Source: Woeseiaceae bacterium (GTDB lineage Bacteria > Pseudomonadota > Gammaproteobacteria > Steroidobacterales > Woeseiaceae). From it: a stretch of 64,000 nt of DNA. How positions within the stretch are numbered: position 1 is the stretch's first letter; each line of letters starts with the position of its first letter. The stretch covers positions 87,963-151,962 of the forward strand of contig JAHEFF010000003.1 in the NCBI GenBank assembly GCA_024640315.1, read 5' to 3'. The position numbers and the translations under genes were made by a program. Shown here piece after piece: positions 17,658 through 26,166 of this stretch. Under the pieces are notes generated by a model. The model saw only the letters and a program-made list of their open reading frames with translations, was not told the DNA's origin and did no database searches.

Positions 17658-19943
17658 TCAATTCGTCATATTGACCCAGACGGGATTCGTATATGCCGCT
17701 TTACCGGCAGTATCGACGACCACGAGGCTGTACCAACTGTCAGCGTCGGGGCGCACAGTAAAGATTAGCGGCGTCAATGCAGTCTCCCCGTCAAAGTTTA
17801 TCGTCTCCACAGGATTGCCACCCTGGACCAGCGTAACTTGTGCGAGGCCGCGGACGGACTGAAGGGAAAACCCGAGCGCTAAAGGCTCGCCGGCGGCGTG
17901 ACTTATCTCTTCCCCGAACATCGTCTCCGGAAAGATGAGCGGACCGGCCGATGCATACGAGTGACCGTTTCGCAGCGCTTCGACAAATTTCCCGATCGTC
18001 AACTCACCATCCACGTGTACATACATGCGAACGGCGCCGGACACCTCCTGCCAGACATCGTGCGCATCGGATCCCGCAGAAAAGTATCTTCGTTTGCCTT
18101 CGTTCCAGAGATTCCAGACAGCCGTGACGGTTTGTTCGTTCGAATACGTCGCGCTTATCTCGACAAGATCGAACTCGTCGCTGAAACCGCCGGGAACCGC
18201 TTCATTCTCTCTCGCCCGAAAATAGCCGTAGTCAATGTATGGGTGATTGACCTGCACGACGTCCGCGCCCAGGCGCCGGGCCTCGGCGAAGATCTCCTGG
18301 ACCGTGGCCTTGCCGACCTCGATTGATATCGTCTCGTTGGCCTCGATCGGGTAAGCGTTGAAATGTGCCCAGGACGGGGAGAGCTCAGTCGCGGGAATAA
18401 ACGGGATACCGCGCTCCGCGGCAAGCTGACTCATTTTTTGGTTATTGATCATTGAGTCGTGATCGCTCAGGAATGCAATGTCGACGCCCGCCGCAAGTTC
18501 GGAGCTCAGCACAAAATGCGGCGCCGTATAACCGTCGAGCACGTCGGAGTGATGATGAAGGTCGGCGCCATACCAGCCACGGGCCCTGGGCTCGGCGACA
18601 ACGTCGATGACCGCCGTTACTTCACGAGATTCAGCCGATGCAACCTCGATGTCGAGGAAGACGGGCGCGGCCGTGAACCCTTCTGCCCTCGATACGCGGA
18701 ACCTGTAATTGCCAGGCGCAATGGTCAGCGAGACCTCGCCGATTGCCTTGAGCTCGGTGAAATGGGTGGCTTTGCCGAAATAGCCTATGAGTGGGGCGTC
18801 GCCTTCCTCGATCACGATTCGTGCGTCGAGCGGAGCGCCGCTTTCCTCGTCGACAACCTTGATCGTCAATTCGCCCGGGGGCCTCAGGTCGCTGAAATCC
18901 CTGGATTCCGCCTGGCCCGCGGTCAGCTCGATCGTTGCCGCGCTGCTGCGCGCATAGCCCTTTGCCGTGGCATACAGTCGGTACGCACCGACCGGCAGCT
19001 GAAACGAATAGTTGCCGTCCTCGCCGAATACCCAGGCATACGGATAACTGCCGGTCCCGGTTATTTTCTCAGCGACGACCACGGCGTCGGTGACAGGACT
19101 GCCATCGGACTCGGTCAGCGTCCCGGACACGCGACCCGACGGCAGCCCTTCGAGTTCGATCGCGGACGCAACAAGGGGGGCGAGTTCACCGCGATCGTCA
19201 ATTTGCAGCCATGCTTCGAAGCGACGCGTCTCACCTGCTCCGAGACTGTGCAGGAGATAGCGGTCGCGGGCGTCGTCGTTGATTCTGTCGTCGAACCCGG
19301 CATGCAAACCGAACGCCCAGTCTTCATCATAAAAAGCAGACCAGCCGGCAAGTGCGCCCGTCGTCGGTCCTTCGCTCAGGCCCCGAGCACCCGGTATGCC
19401 GAAAATGAAACCGCCATCGGGCCACAGCACATAACCGGACGACAGGTCAGATAGCGGTTCATCACCATCATTCATCATTTCGGTGAGCATGTGGAGTTTG
19501 TTATCGCCGGCCCGAATCGTAAACGTGGTGACGAGCCGGACCGAACCCCAGTCCCGTTCAGTCCTGACAATCACCTCATCGGCCGCCTGGCTTTCCAGCG
19601 TGACATTCTGGTAACTGGTCGGCCAGTCGGACCAGTCGTTCGGCATGAAATCCACCAGCGATGCCCGGTCGGCAGATAACTCACCATCCCGGACCACCGC
19701 GACATCGACGATGCCACCTCGAGCAACACCCCACGGCGGTGCCGTCTCGACCGCGAACGCAACCGCAAACCGGTTATTCCTGACGGTAATGTCTGTCGCG
19801 CCAAGCGCATCACCAGCCGGGATGCTCGTCGGTCCTATGTCAACCGTGACCTGCGGCGTCTCACGCGTACACGCTGGCGCTGCCAGTACGACCAGCAGCG
19901 CGACTAATGCAGAGATGGGTTTACAGATATTGGTGGCATGCAT
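17658..19943 (-). CDS. CehA/McbA-family exported metallohydrolase
   Basis: A 761-residue protein with an N-terminal export signal ending near APACTRE, possibly a lipoprotein. A large beta-rich N-terminal half follows, with one or two carboxypeptidase-regulatory-like repeats (GRVSGTLTESDGSPVTDA and ELTIKVVDEESGAPLDA). The C-terminal PHP-type metallohydrolase domain has GADLHHHSDVLDG, FLSDHDSMIN, QVNHPYIDYG and AGSDAHDVW as metal ligands. CehA/McbA proteins include a carbaryl esterase, but most have unknown substrates. It is transcribed divergently from the TonB-dependent receptor at 20302, suggesting that the receptor's ligand and this hydrolase belong together. No ribosome binding site is obvious at ATG 19943. 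Confidence 0.82.
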   Translation of the reverse strand: MHATNICKPISALVALLVVLAAPACTRETPQVTVDIGPTSIPAGDALGATDITVRNNRFAVAFAVETAPPWGVARGGIVDVAVVRDGELSADRASLVDFMPNDWSDWPTSYQNVTLESQAADEVIVRTERDWGSVRLVTTFTIRAGDNKLHMLTEMMNDGDEPLSDLSSGYVLWPDGGFIFGIPGARGLSEGPTTGALAGWSAFYDEDWAFGLHAGFDDRINDDARDRYLLHSLGAGETRRFEAWLQIDDRGELAPLVASAIELEGLPSGRVSGTLTESDGSPVTDAVVVAEKITGTGSYPYAWVFGEDGNYSFQLPVGAYRLYATAKGYARSSAATIELTAGQAESRDFSDLRPPGELTIKVVDEESGAPLDARIVIEEGDAPLIGYFGKATHFTELKAIGEVSLTIAPGNYRFRVSRAEGFTAAPVFLDIEVASAESREVTAVIDVVAEPRARGWYGADLHHHSDVLDGYTAPHFVLSSELAAGVDIAFLSDHDSMINNQKMSQLAAERGIPFIPATELSPSWAHFNAYPIEANETISIEVGKATVQEIFAEARRLGADVVQVNHPYIDYGYFRARENEAVPGGFSDEFDLVEISATYSNEQTVTAVWNLWNEGKRRYFSAGSDAHDVWQEVSGAVRMYVHVDGELTIGKFVEALRNGHSYASAGPLIFPETMFGEEISHAAGEPLALGFSLQSVRGLAQVTLVQGGNPVETINFDGETALTPLIFTVRPDADSWYSLVVVDTAGKAAYTNPVWVNMTN

Positions 19944-20301
19944 GGAGTGAATTGTCCGGGTAAAGCATCAATGCCGCCAGTCATAATAACCGACACCAGC
20001 ATGTGTGGCGAAATAACGACAAACCTGAGGCTCCGGGTCCATCAAGCGAAATGAACAATCAGTTCGCCTGCAAGTCCATGGTTTATTGTTTGTGGAAAAA
20101 TGCGGTAAGCTCGGCACTTGCCGGAGAAAATTTTGTTGCGCCGGCGCGAAAATTTGTAATCCCGGAGTCACAAGAACAATACAAAATACAGCGAATCAGA
20201 ATTCGAATTGGTGCCTTCAACAATCGATAAGCTCGACACAGCAGCACCGTTCTCCTTAGTAGTACTAAAAACCAGCCAGTACAGAAGATGAGGAAGCCAA
20301 G
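19944..20301. other. divergent intergenic region between CehA/McbA and the TonB-dependent receptor
   Basis: 358 bases with no convincing gene. The 75-codon frame at 20003-20230 has no family resemblance and I rejected it. The region is more AT-rich than its surroundings. It holds an imperfect repeat pair around AAAATTT at about 20131-20157 flanking a GC-rich palindromic core (GCGCCGGCGC), and a perfect palindrome at 20256-20268. It should contain promoters in both directions, but I could not choose a reliable -35/-10 pair. Confidence 0.6.
20256..20268. promoter_or_regulatory. 13-base palindrome upstream of the TonB-dependent receptor
   Basis: TTAGTA-G-TACTAA is a perfect inverted repeat with one central base, ending 33 bases before the receptor ATG. 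Its size and position suit an operator or a site in the 5' leader. No regulator gene is adjacent, so the assignment rests on symmetry and position only. Confidence 0.35.
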
Positions 20302-22749
20302 ATGAAGATCAAAAAAGCGTCACAGCCGTCCGGGCCGCAGTCCAGGCCTTTACGCAAACCGCTTGCTGCGGCAATAGCAGCCGCTTGCGGGGTCAGCAGC
20401 ATTGCCCTGGTTGTTCCGCAGGCACTCGCCCAGGATCAACTGGAAGAAATCGTCGTAACGGCGACCAGGCGTGCAGAAGGCGTGCAGGACATCCCGATGG
20501 CCATCACGGTGCTCGGGGAAACGCAGCTTGAAAACCTGAACATCACGGACATGGAAGACTACATCCAGGTGCTGTCCAACGTCAGTTACGTCTCACTCGG
20601 CCCGGGCAGTGGCAATGTATACATTCGGGGCATTTCAAGTGGTGGCGAAAGCGGCATCGGCGCAAACCCGAGTGTCGCGGTCTACCTGGACGAACAGCCG
20701 GTCACTTCCGTTGGGGCCTTTCTAAACCCGCATATTTATGACGTCGCCCGTATCGAATTACTGGCCGGCCCCCAGGGAACGACCTTCGGCGCCAATGCAC
20801 AATCAGGCGCCATGCGCATCATCACCAATCAGCCTGATCTGTCCGGTTTCTCAGGGGGCTTCAGCATTGACGGCAACCAGCCCAAGAGCGGTGATATCGG
20901 TTACCTCGCGGAAGGTTTCGTCAACATGCCCATCGGCGAACGGGCAGCGGTACGGGTCGCCGGTTTCTACAAACGCGATGCCGGCTACATCGACAATGTC
21001 GCCGGAACATATACCTTTAGCAACGCCAATATTCGGGCAGGGCTGACGGATCCGGCGCTGATCGCGATCGCTCAGGACATCACCATCGACAACAATTCGA
21101 TTGCCAGAGAGAACTTCAATGAGGCGACCACGTTTGGTGCCCGTGCCGCTTTGAAAATTGACCTCAATGACAACTGGACAGCCACCGCGGGTGTCATGTT
21201 CCAGGACCTGGAATCAGAAGGCGTGTGGGATCACGATCCGACAGTGGGTGACCTGCAGGTACAGCGCTGGATGCCGGATACTAACGACGATAGCTGGACC
21301 CAATTGGCGCTCACGGTCGAGGGACAGGTTTTTGGTGGAACGCTGACGGCCACCGCGGCAGATCTCGACAGGGACACTTCAACAGCTTCCGACTACTCCC
21401 TGTATACCGACTATTACGTTTCCTACGGTTTCGTACAGCCTTACTATTCCTGCTACGTGTCGTATTTCGGCGCATGCGAGGATCCGCGGGAGAATCTGAC
21501 CAGCGTCGGTACCTACAGCCGGCAAAACTTCGAGCTGCGCTATGCCTCAAACCAGGAGAGTCGTTTTCGCTGGATGTTAGGCGCGTTCTACTCTGACTCC
21601 GATGACACCAGTGACAACGACTGGCATGTTCTCGGCCTGGCTAACATTCCCGGATCGTTTGTCGAAGGACCGGACATTTACTGGACGACAAACTTCAACA
21701 GAACCTACGAGGAAACCGCGTTCTTTGGCGAAGCCAGTTTTGATATCACCGAAAAGCTGACCGCAACCGTGAGCGCGCGTACTTTCGACTACGAAGCCAA
21801 GCTCGACGGGTTTTCCGGCACGGTCTTCTGGCCCTGCGGCGGTTGGGGCCCCGGGCATCCGGATAACAACTATGGCGAGGACTGTGCTGACGACAAGCGC
21901 GTCACCAAAGGCAACGACCAGGTGTATCGCGTCAGTGTCGAATACCAGTTCACGGACGACTTTATGCTGTATGGGACCTGGGGTGAGGGCTATCGTCCCG
22001 GCGGGCTGAACCGCTTCTGCGCCACCCGTATACCGGACGGCCTGGGCGGCCAGGGCGAAAATCTCGCAAGCTGCGATTTCCGCTCCGACTTCCTGACGTC
22101 CACGGAATTCGGCATCAAGTCCACGCTCCTGGACGGTCGTATGCGCCTCAACGCCGCGGTGTTCTGGCAGGATTGGGAAGACTTCCAGTTCTCGCGCCTC
22201 GACACATCGATCTCGCCAATCACATTGACGTATAACGTCGGTGATGCCGAGAGTAACGGCTTCGAGGCAGATTTCCAGGTGCTCCTGACGGATAACTGGG
22301 ATCTGACGGGTGCGGTTTCGCTCCTCAGCTCCGAACTGACGTCCGATTACTGGCGCAGTCCGCCAGACCCGGCCGACCCGAATCCCGCGCCACCGGACGC
22401 CCCCGCCGGCACCAAACTGCCGAGGGTGCCGGAGACCAAGTGGAACCTGGGCACGCGCTACCATTGGAATAATAATGTTTACGTGCAGGGCACTTATGCC
22501 TACACCGGGGATTCCTTCAATACGCTCTTTGACGGCGGCACGATTCCAACCCAGCGCCAGACCCAGGATGCGTACGGGGTGTTGCATGCCAGCGTCGGAA
22601 TGGACCGCGAAGACTGGTCGGCGGAGCTCTACGTCCGCAACCTGACGGACGAGCGCGGAGACGTCTGGATCAACGCAGTGAACTGGGACGCCCGTGTCAT
22701 GATCAACCGGCCGCGAACGGTGGGTGTGAATTACCGCCGCCGCTTCTGA
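20302..22749 (+). CDS. TonB-dependent outer-membrane receptor
   Basis: An 815-residue receptor. An unusually long basic signal peptide of about 44 residues ends at PQALAQ and is followed by a TonB-box-like LEEIVVTATRR. A plug domain follows with YIRGISSGGE and VYLDEQPV, then a 22-strand barrel ending in NYRRRF, whose terminal Phe is the beta-barrel assembly signal. It belongs to the gammaproteobacterial group usually annotated as iron-siderophore-like receptors, many of which import other organic compounds. A purine-rich GAGGAAG precedes the ATG. It is divergent from the exported CehA/McbA hydrolase and closed by a strong terminator at 22775. The ligand is unknown; an organic substrate of the divergent hydrolase is a reasonable guess. 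Confidence 0.9.
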   Translation: MKIKKASQPSGPQSRPLRKPLAAAIAAACGVSSIALVVPQALAQDQLEEIVVTATRRAEGVQDIPMAITVLGETQLENLNITDMEDYIQVLSNVSYVSLGPGSGNVYIRGISSGGESGIGANPSVAVYLDEQPVTSVGAFLNPHIYDVARIELLAGPQGTTFGANAQSGAMRIITNQPDLSGFSGGFSIDGNQPKSGDIGYLAEGFVNMPIGERAAVRVAGFYKRDAGYIDNVAGTYTFSNANIRAGLTDPALIAIAQDITIDNNSIARENFNEATTFGARAALKIDLNDNWTATAGVMFQDLESEGVWDHDPTVGDLQVQRWMPDTNDDSWTQLALTVEGQVFGGTLTATAADLDRDTSTASDYSLYTDYYVSYGFVQPYYSCYVSYFGACEDPRENLTSVGTYSRQNFELRYASNQESRFRWMLGAFYSDSDDTSDNDWHVLGLANIPGSFVEGPDIYWTTNFNRTYEETAFFGEASFDITEKLTATVSARTFDYEAKLDGFSGTVFWPCGGWGPGHPDNNYGEDCADDKRVTKGNDQVYRVSVEYQFTDDFMLYGTWGEGYRPGGLNRFCATRIPDGLGGQGENLASCDFRSDFLTSTEFGIKSTLLDGRMRLNAAVFWQDWEDFQFSRLDTSISPITLTYNVGDAESNGFEADFQVLLTDNWDLTGAVSLLSSELTSDYWRSPPDPADPNPAPPDAPAGTKLPRVPETKWNLGTRYHWNNNVYVQGTYAYTGDSFNTLFDGGTIPTQRQTQDAYGVLHASVGMDREDWSAELYVRNLTDERGDVWINAVNWDARVMINRPRTVGVNYRRRF

Positions 22750-22774
22750 GCAGGTCTTAAAGGCTCAAGCGAAA

Positions 22775-22802
22775 GGCGCCCTGTCGGGCGCCTTTTGTTT
22801 TT
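22775..22802 (+). terminator. Rho-independent terminator after the TonB-dependent receptor
   Basis: A perfect 7-bp stem GGCGCCC/GGGCGCC with a TGTC loop is followed directly by TTTTGTTTTT. It starts 25 bases after the receptor stop and separates it from the TPR-sulfotransferase gene. Confidence 0.93.
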
Positions 22803-22861
22803 GCCTGACTGTGGATCAGCGATCACATCGATGCGAAGATTCAGGCAGGAACGGAGACAAC

Positions 22862-24856
22862 GTGGACGCAAACAACGCACTTTTGGACAAGTTGCTCGAG
22901 GCCGCGCGCCAGGGGACCCGGAACAACGAGCCGGCAAGCGTGATCGAGGCCTGCGAGCGGGCGCTCGAGATTGCTCCTGGCGATACGCGCTTCATCTTCA
23001 TGTACGGCGTCGCGCTGCGGCGCTCGGGAGACTTCGAGAAAGCAGGGCCGCTGTTACAAACCATTGTCGACGCCGCACCGGACCTCGCCACGGCACACCA
23101 GGAGTTCGGCCTCAATTGCCTGTCACTCGGGCGGCTCCACGACGCGCGTCAGTCACTTGAAAAAGCGGTCGAACTCGAGCCTGGCCTTAGTGCCGCCTGG
23201 CAGACGCTTTACGATGTCAGGGCGGCCGAGGGCGACGACTTCGGTGCGGCCGAGGCATACCGGAACTCGCTCGGCACAACCGAACCAGACCCCGCCCTGC
23301 AAAAGGCACTGGATCTGTTTGCGGCTGGCCGGGTAGGAATTGCCGAGGGAATTTGCCGGGAATATCTCCGCCAGAGACCGATGGACGTCAACGCGATACG
23401 TCTGCTTGCCGAGATTGGCACCAAACTCGGCATCGTTGACGAGGCAACCAGCCTGCTGGAACGCTGTCTCGAACTTGCCCCCGATTTCCATATCGCGCGG
23501 AGTAACTACGCCACCGCACTTGGCAAACAACAGAGATTTGCAGAAGCACTTGAACAAATGGGCCAACTGGAGCGCGATCGCCCCGACAACATCTCGCACA
23601 AGGTCCAGACTGCGGCGCTGCTTTCGATGGCCGGCCGTTTCGACGAGGCGCACCCGAAGTTTCGTGACGTTCTGAAGCTCGCACCGGGCAATGCGCGAAT
23701 CCTGACCAACTATGGTCACTCTCTTCGTTACGGCGGAAAAGGCGCAGAGGCAACGGATGCCTATCTCCAGGCAATTGACGCAGACCCGGAGGCCGGCGAA
23801 GCCTGGTGGAGCCTTGCCAACCTTAAGACGTTTCGCTTCTCCGCAGAGCAGATAGAGACAATGCGGGCACGGCTCGCAAAACTGTCGAAGGACAGCGCAG
23901 ACAAATTCCACCTGGCGTTCGCGCTCGGGAAGGCGCTGGAGGACTCTGAAGCCTATGACGACTCCTTCGAGGCCTATGCCACCGGTAACGAGATCAAACG
24001 GCGCTTCAGCGCCTATGATCGCGAAGACAACAGCGCACGCGTCGATGCCGCTATTGAACAGTGCGGTTCCGAACTGTTCGACGGCGGGGGCCATCCATCT
24101 GACGAACCGATATTCATCGTTGGCCTGCCGCGCGCCGGATCGACGCTGCTCGAGCAGATTCTGGCCAGTCACTCGGAAGTGGAAGCAACGGCGGAGCTGC
24201 CATTCATCGGGCAAATCGCTGCTGAGATTTCGGGCAAGCGAAAACGGTCCGATGAACGCAGGTACCCCGATGTAATCAGGGAATTATCGGCAGAGCGTCG
24301 CGAAGCGCTGGGACAGCAGTATCTCGATCGGGCCGCCGTTTACCGCACCGGCGGATCTCGCTTCATCGACAAGCTGCCGAACAACTTCCTGCATGTCGCG
24401 CTGATCAAGTCGATATTACCGAACGCGACCATCATCGATGCCAGGCGTGAGCCAATGGCCGCCTGTTTCGCCAATTTCAAGCAGCTGTTCGCGCAGGGCC
24501 AGGAGTTCACTTACAGTTTAGAGGACATCGGACATTACTACGCCGACTACCTCAGGCTCATAGCGCACTGGAATTCGATACTGCCCGGCGGCATCCTCAC
24601 TGTGCAATACGAGGATGTCGTGGACGATCTGGAAAAACAAGTCGAAACGCTTCTCGCACACTGCGCTCTTGGATTCGAAGAAGCCTGTATTCGTTATTAC
24701 GAAAAAGACCGTGCGGTAAGAACGGCAAGTTCGGAACAGGTTCGGCAGCCGATCTACCGCGATGCACTCACCTTGTGGAAGCGTTACGAAGAACATCTGC
24801 AGCCCCTCAGGAGCGTACTGGAAGGACGAGGTGTGCTGCAGGCGCCGTCGAGCTAG
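22862..24856 (+). CDS. TPR-repeat sulfotransferase
   Basis: A 664-residue protein in two parts. Residues about 5-380 are tetratricopeptide repeats, with recurring ALEIAPGD, LELAPDF and LKLAPGN type helices. Residues about 412-650 are a PAPS-dependent sulfotransferase domain (Sulfotransfer_3). Its 5'-phosphosulfate loop is GLPRAGSTLLEQ near residue 419, and a 3'-phosphate region lies around IDKLPNNFLH. Such fusions are common in marine proteobacteria, and some resemble tyrosyl-protein sulfotransferases. I chose GTG 22862, with GGAG at 22851-22854; the frame extends to GTG 22811 inside the terminator region, which is unlikely. The acceptor is unknown. It may modify an outer-membrane or surface partner. 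Confidence 0.85.
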   Translation: MDANNALLDKLLEAARQGTRNNEPASVIEACERALEIAPGDTRFIFMYGVALRRSGDFEKAGPLLQTIVDAAPDLATAHQEFGLNCLSLGRLHDARQSLEKAVELEPGLSAAWQTLYDVRAAEGDDFGAAEAYRNSLGTTEPDPALQKALDLFAAGRVGIAEGICREYLRQRPMDVNAIRLLAEIGTKLGIVDEATSLLERCLELAPDFHIARSNYATALGKQQRFAEALEQMGQLERDRPDNISHKVQTAALLSMAGRFDEAHPKFRDVLKLAPGNARILTNYGHSLRYGGKGAEATDAYLQAIDADPEAGEAWWSLANLKTFRFSAEQIETMRARLAKLSKDSADKFHLAFALGKALEDSEAYDDSFEAYATGNEIKRRFSAYDREDNSARVDAAIEQCGSELFDGGGHPSDEPIFIVGLPRAGSTLLEQILASHSEVEATAELPFIGQIAAEISGKRKRSDERRYPDVIRELSAERREALGQQYLDRAAVYRTGGSRFIDKLPNNFLHVALIKSILPNATIIDARREPMAACFANFKQLFAQGQEFTYSLEDIGHYYADYLRLIAHWNSILPGGILTVQYEDVVDDLEKQVETLLAHCALGFEEACIRYYEKDRAVRTASSEQVRQPIYRDALTLWKRYEEHLQPLRSVLEGRGVLQAPSS

Positions 24857-24869
24857 TGTGTCTTCCTGC

Positions 24870-25982
24870 CTACTGCCACTTCGCGTCGCGTACCGTCGCC
24901 CTGCAAATGTCGCCATCGGCATCCACCATGACGACGGTCCCGGGACTGGCAAAGGAAGGTTTGACCATCGCCATGCCGATGTTCGCTCGCATATGTGGTG
25001 AGTAGGTTCGCGACGTCACTGTACCGACCTGCTCGCCCGCTTCGTCCAGCACCCGCCAGTCGGTGCGCATCAGGGCAAGCTCCTCACCATCTATGACGAT
25101 ATTGACGAGGCGTTTAGCGGGCCCGGTCTCTGCAACTTGCATCAATGCGTCACGACTCATGAATTCGGCTTTCTTGTCGAGGTCGATGTAATTGTCCATC
25201 GAGGCCTCGAACGGGTTGTTCTCGATTGTCATATCCTGGCCGTAAGACTTGAGGCCGGTCTCGATGCGTTCGATCAGGTTTGGCGCACCCGGTTTGAGAT
25301 TGTATTTCTGACCAGCCTCCCAAAAGATATCCCACAGGTCGTTACCCTTGGCAGCGTCCTGCAGGTAAACCTCGAAGCCGCCCTTGCCACTCCAGCCGGA
25401 GCGCGCAATCTTGACCGGAGTGCCAACGATCGTTTCGTCGATAAACCAGAAAAACCTGATGTCGCGGGTATGCTCGCCGACGACATCGGCCATCAGGTCG
25501 TCAGCCTTCGGGCCCTGGATGGCCAGCGGGCTGACGTCCGGCTCAAAAACCTTCACGTCGAATCCGCGCCCGTAAGCAATGCCCTTTACCCAGAGATTGA
25601 CGTCGGAATCGGCGATTGAAAGCCAGAAACGGTCCTCGGCCAGGCGCAGTATGATCGGATCGTTAATGATGCCCCCATTCTCGTCACAAAGCGGCGCGTA
25701 CTTGCACTGGCCGATGGCGCAACTGGAAATGTCGCGTGGAGTAATGAGCTCAACCAGCTGCAACGCATCCGGGCCAACGATTTCGACCTGGCGTTCGCAG
25801 GCGACATCCCAGATCTGCACGTGTTCACAAAGGTGCTCGTATTCCTTTTCGTAGGATTCGTATACGAGGGGTAACGTCATCTTGTTGTAGAGCGTAAACG
25901 CCGATGCACCGTTCTCGATGACACGCTGCTCGAAGGGTGACGGGCGCAGCCGGCGCGACATTATCATTGGTAAAGTCGACAT
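24870..25982 (-). CDS. dmdA: DmdA-like tetrahydrofolate-dependent demethylase (DMSP demethylase candidate)
   Basis: A 370-residue GcvT-fold protein whose length and full-length motifs resemble DMSP demethylase DmdA more than glycine cleavage T protein. Features include MSRRLRPSPFEQRV at the start, LCEHVQIWDVACERQVE, TPRDISSCAIGQCKY, EPDVSPLAIQGPKA, ARSGWSGKGGFEVY and NLIERIETGLKSYG. DmdA moves a methyl group from dimethylsulfoniopropionate to THF, leaving methylmercaptopropionate. The start at ATG 25982 is preceded by GGAC/GGAA, while the frame runs to 26222. Residues after ENNPFE (ASMDNY) differ from the ECG(L/F)D I recall in typical DmdA, so a related methyl donor is possible. No dmdB, C or D genes are in the window. 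It is convergent with the sulfotransferase and divergent from the C69-like gene. Confidence 0.75.
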   Translation of the reverse strand: MSTLPMIMSRRLRPSPFEQRVIENGASAFTLYNKMTLPLVYESYEKEYEHLCEHVQIWDVACERQVEIVGPDALQLVELITPRDISSCAIGQCKYAPLCDENGGIINDPIILRLAEDRFWLSIADSDVNLWVKGIAYGRGFDVKVFEPDVSPLAIQGPKADDLMADVVGEHTRDIRFFWFIDETIVGTPVKIARSGWSGKGGFEVYLQDAAKGNDLWDIFWEAGQKYNLKPGAPNLIERIETGLKSYGQDMTIENNPFEASMDNYIDLDKKAEFMSRDALMQVAETGPAKRLVNIVIDGEELALMRTDWRVLDEAGEQVGTVTSRTYSPHMRANIGMAMVKPSFASPGTVVMVDADGDICRATVRDAKWQ

Positions 25983-26166
25983 CAATTCCAGTCCGGTTCC
26001 GGTAGTCAGGGGTATGGCTTTTTTTGCATAAACGCGGCGCCGACGCAACAATTTGTGCCCTCGTGACCACAGTGTGGGACACCATGCTTGCACGCCATCG
26101 GCGACTTGTTCACAGTGCGACAATGACCCGCTTGATCGGGTTTCTTCGAATGACCGGGAGAGCTGG

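Noticed and set aside
20003..20230. 75-codon plus-strand frame between the CehA/McbA gene and the receptor
   Set aside because: No family resemblance, AT-rich intergenic composition, overlaps likely promoters.
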